DNA from: Entophlyctis helioformis | Lineage: Eukaryota; Chytridiomycota; Chytridiomycetes; Chytridiales; Chytriomycetaceae | Length of the DNA: 41,074 bases | Assembly: GCA_025526915.1 (NCBI GenBank) | Contig: JAHLKH010000211.1 | Coordinates: forward strand, 1-41,074 | Reading direction: 5' to 3' | Part shown: piece after piece, positions 39,115 to 41,074 of the stretch | How the letters are laid out: every line of letters starts with the position of its first letter | How positions within the stretch are numbered: position 1 is the stretch's first letter | Notes under the pieces: generated by a model | Databases searched by the model: none | Told to the model about the DNA's origin: nothing | The model's input: only the letters and a program-made list of their open reading frames with translations | Program-made: the position numbers and the translations under genes

Positions 39115-41074
39115 ATGAGCGAGTGCCTCAAGCTGCTCAACGACCTCGCGCAGATGGCCGAGCCCATGAACGTGAGCATCCTGCGCCACCTGTTTGCGCA
39201 GTACGACCCGTCGGCGTCGCGCGCTCTGCGAGAAACCATCCTGCACTTCCACATGCGCGAGCTGGAGGCCTCCGACTACCGCTCTGCCTACCACCAGTTC
39301 AGCGACTGGCTCTACGGCTGGAACGTCTCCGACGCCGCAGAGTACGCCGACGTGCGTGGCTCCATCGCCGAGTATCTCAAGTCCCGCCGCATCCCGCGCG
39401 ACATCGACATCAAGCACGACCGCGAGCGCTCCGAGTCGCTGCGGCTTATGAAAACATTCGAGACGCTCTGCTCGCTGTCGCGCCGCCACCTCAAAAAGTT
39501 CTACATGGACATCGAGGCGGAGATGCCGCGGCTGGGGCAGGGACTCGAGACCATGTCGACCAACACCAACCGCAAGAACCGCAAGGACATGGACGGCGGC
39601 GACGAGGGTGGCAGTCTGGGCGACGGCAATGGCGACAACAAGCAGGATGATGCTATGGACGAGGATGTCGAGCGAGTCTGGGCGGCGCCTGGCGGTGGTA
39701 CAGGCGGACGCGTCTCGGACACGGGCAACGACCGTACTGGTGTCAAGGATGCTGCTGACGGCCTGCGCGACATTGCAGAGGAAGATGGTAATGCACTCGA
39801 AGGCGTGGAAGAGGCAGACGAGGAAGAGGAGGACGATGAAGATGACGACGAGGACGATGACAAGGGGCGTGGCGCTGGCCGGAGCCGCAACGGCCGTGGT
39901 GCAAGCCACGGTGGGGATGATGGCGAAGGCGACGATCTAGAGGGGAGCGGGCCGCGCCAAGCAGCATCGCGTGGCGGGACCAGAGTGCGTCGCAGAAGCA
40001 AAGTCGGCAGTCGTGGCAATTCTCAAGGCGGAGGAGGTGCCACTGGCAGCGGCGAGTTTGACAATGAGGGCACGGGATCGGGCAAGGTGTTTGAAAAGGG
40101 AGACGGCAAAGGTGGCGAAGACGGAAACGGCGGCGACTCGCGCAACAGCTCGCGGTCATCATCTGCCAGCGATCGCGAGCAGGAGGTCGAGACGCTCACA
40201 TCAAAGGCACTCACGGGTGGAAATGGCCAGCAGGGATTCAACTTTATGTCTGCCCCGCCGACGGCGCCTGCTGCTGCTGCTGCCGGCGGTGCTGCCGGTG
40301 GAGCCGCTGCGGGCGGATCGAGTGTGCAGGCAGGCACAATGGTCGAGGCATCAGCGTTTGGTCTTGCGGACAACATGGACGATGCACGGCGTGCTCTGCA
40401 GCGAGATGTCAACCACGTGTTTGCCGAAGTTGACCGATGCACAGAATACACGCTCGTGTGCATGTCAAGTGCGCTCGTGGTGCTCACGTTTGCCGAACTG
40501 CTTGAAGACAAGGAGACATACACCAAGTTCTGCAACCTCGCGCACGAGCTCTCGATGGACTTTGTGTCCAACACGCTCAAGACGGTCTGGGACTTGCTCA
40601 ACAAGGAGATTCCCAGCGAGATTTCGCTGGCGACCCTCCGTGATCCATACGCCCTGCGTGACGTGCTCAAGCGCCTTCTTGAGCTGCGTGCTGTCAACGG
40701 CCGTGTGCCAAAGTACCGCATGCGCAAGCTGTTTTTCAAGTTTGAGACTGTCCACGACATATTCCGCGCAACCGACATCCACATCTTCCCCAACTTTGTC
40801 GCTGCCCATCGCGAAGGCGCCAAGTGCGCCAAGTTCTCTGCCTTTGACAGCTCGCTGTGGCTCACGGGAGGCTACGACTGCGTCATTCGCATCAGCGACA
40901 TCCGCAATGCCAACAACCACATCTGCCTGGCGCAGTATGTTGGCCACAAGTCGATTGTGACGGATGTGCACTTTACCAAGAACGACTCGCAGATTGTCTC
41001 GTCGTCCTTTGACCGCACCATCAAGATCTGGAACTCGCAGCAGGCGACTGTCGAGCGCACGCTGGTTGGCCCAC
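39115..41074 (+). CDS. WD40-repeat protein, 5' part, runs off the right edge
   Basis: ATG 39115 opens a frame with no stop to the window end (653 codons). Residues ~1-145 are helical and charged (LKLLNDLAQMAEPM, HFHMRELEASDYRSAYHQF, SRRHLKKFYMDIEAEMPRL), with no family recognised. Residues ~150-400 are disordered, with an acidic D/E run (DEEEEDDEDDDEDDD), Gly/Arg-rich and Ser-rich parts. Residues ~420-560 are helical again. WD40 blades start near residue 570 (AKCAKFSAFDSSLWLTGGYDC, IVTDVHFTKNDSQIVSSSFD, RTIKIWNSQQ) and continue past the edge. Probably a scaffold subunit; the complex cannot be named from this part. Confidence 0.85.
   Translation, partial: MSECLKLLNDLAQMAEPMNVSILRHLFAQYDPSASRALRETILHFHMRELEASDYRSAYHQFSDWLYGWNVSDAAEYADVRGSIAEYLKSRRIPRDIDIKHDRERSESLRLMKTFETLCSLSRRHLKKFYMDIEAEMPRLGQGLETMSTNTNRKNRKDMDGGDEGGSLGDGNGDNKQDDAMDEDVERVWAAPGGGTGGRVSDTGNDRTGVKDAADGLRDIAEEDGNALEGVEEADEEEEDDEDDDEDDDKGRGAGRSRNGRGASHGGDDGEGDDLEGSGPRQAASRGGTRVRRRSKVGSRGNSQGGGGATGSGEFDNEGTGSGKVFEKGDGKGGEDGNGGDSRNSSRSSSASDREQEVETLTSKALTGGNGQQGFNFMSAPPTAPAAAAAGGAAGGAAAGGSSVQAGTMVEASAFGLADNMDDARRALQRDVNHVFAEVDRCTEYTLVCMSSALVVLTFAELLEDKETYTKFCNLAHELSMDFVSNTLKTVWDLLNKEIPSEISLATLRDPYALRDVLKRLLELRAVNGRVPKYRMRKLFFKFETVHDIFRATDIHIFPNFVAAHREGAKCAKFSAFDSSLWLTGGYDCVIRISDIRNANNHICLAQYVGHKSIVTDVHFTKNDSQIVSSSFDRTIKIWNSQQATVERTLVGP

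Noticed and set aside
1..41074. tRNA, rRNA, bacterial operon or prophage features
   Set aside because: None was seen; intron structure and gene families are eukaryotic throughout.

Overview
This window is nuclear DNA of a zoosporic, early-diverging fungus, most likely a chytrid. It is GC-rich. Nearly every gene is broken by short introns (46-210 nt) with GT...CTRAC...AG signals, and the coding sequences are full of Q-, S-, A- and P-rich low-complexity runs. A velvet-family regulator (restricted to fungi) sits beside a tubulin-type deglutamylase (cytosolic carboxypeptidase, typical of ciliated or flagellated lineages) and a P2X ATP-gated channel (kept in early fungi, lost in Dikarya). The exon-by-exon gene models here were built by hand; where stated, the spliced length is an exact multiple of three.

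Layout, left to right: (1) a minus-strand gene runs off the left edge (1-806). It has a probable mitochondrial presequence and a hydrophobic segment. (2) A six-exon plus-strand gene of unknown function (858-3890) has an N-terminal membrane anchor. (3) A 14-exon minus-strand CCP1-like carboxypeptidase (4180-9864) diverges from (4) a five-exon P2X receptor (9910-12028); only 45 bp separate the two start codons. (5) BRO1 (12205-16097) carries an apparent 1-nt frameshift in its C-terminal P/Q-rich tail. (6) A disordered Ser-rich minus-strand protein (16331-18559). (7) A minus-strand velvet protein (18987-22296) has its domain split by about 400 Q-rich residues and a 1.3-kb intron. (8) An eight-exon Sel1-repeat protein has a possible four-helix N-terminal domain (22782-26375). 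(9) Phytochelatin synthase (26695-29196) shows perfect catalytic-triad spacing. (10, 11) Two tandem F-box-like/ankyrin genes (29394-30587, 30742-32639); the second has an apparent frameshift. (12) A PITH-domain gene (32712-33732). (13, 14) Two tandem hotdog thioesterases (minus strand), created by a segmental duplication that also copied the last PITH exon. (15) An uncertain P/Q-rich gene (36492-37516). (16) A calponin/transgelin-like actin-binding protein (37684-38989), divergent from (17) a WD40 protein that runs off the right edge (39115-41074).

The genes do not form one pathway. They read as ordinary housekeeping and signalling genes (vacuolar sorting, actin, tubulin modification, purinergic channel, metal chelation, regulation) plus a lineage-specific ankyrin pair. 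The most unusual non-genic signals are three. First, an 85-bp inverted repeat is kept at about 96% identity in two gene flanks 22 kb apart (4023-4107 and 26428-26512). Second, the thioesterase duplication has non-coding flanks that are practically identical although the first coding exons have diverged. Third, arrays of the branch-point-like motif CTGAC have expanded inside three different introns.
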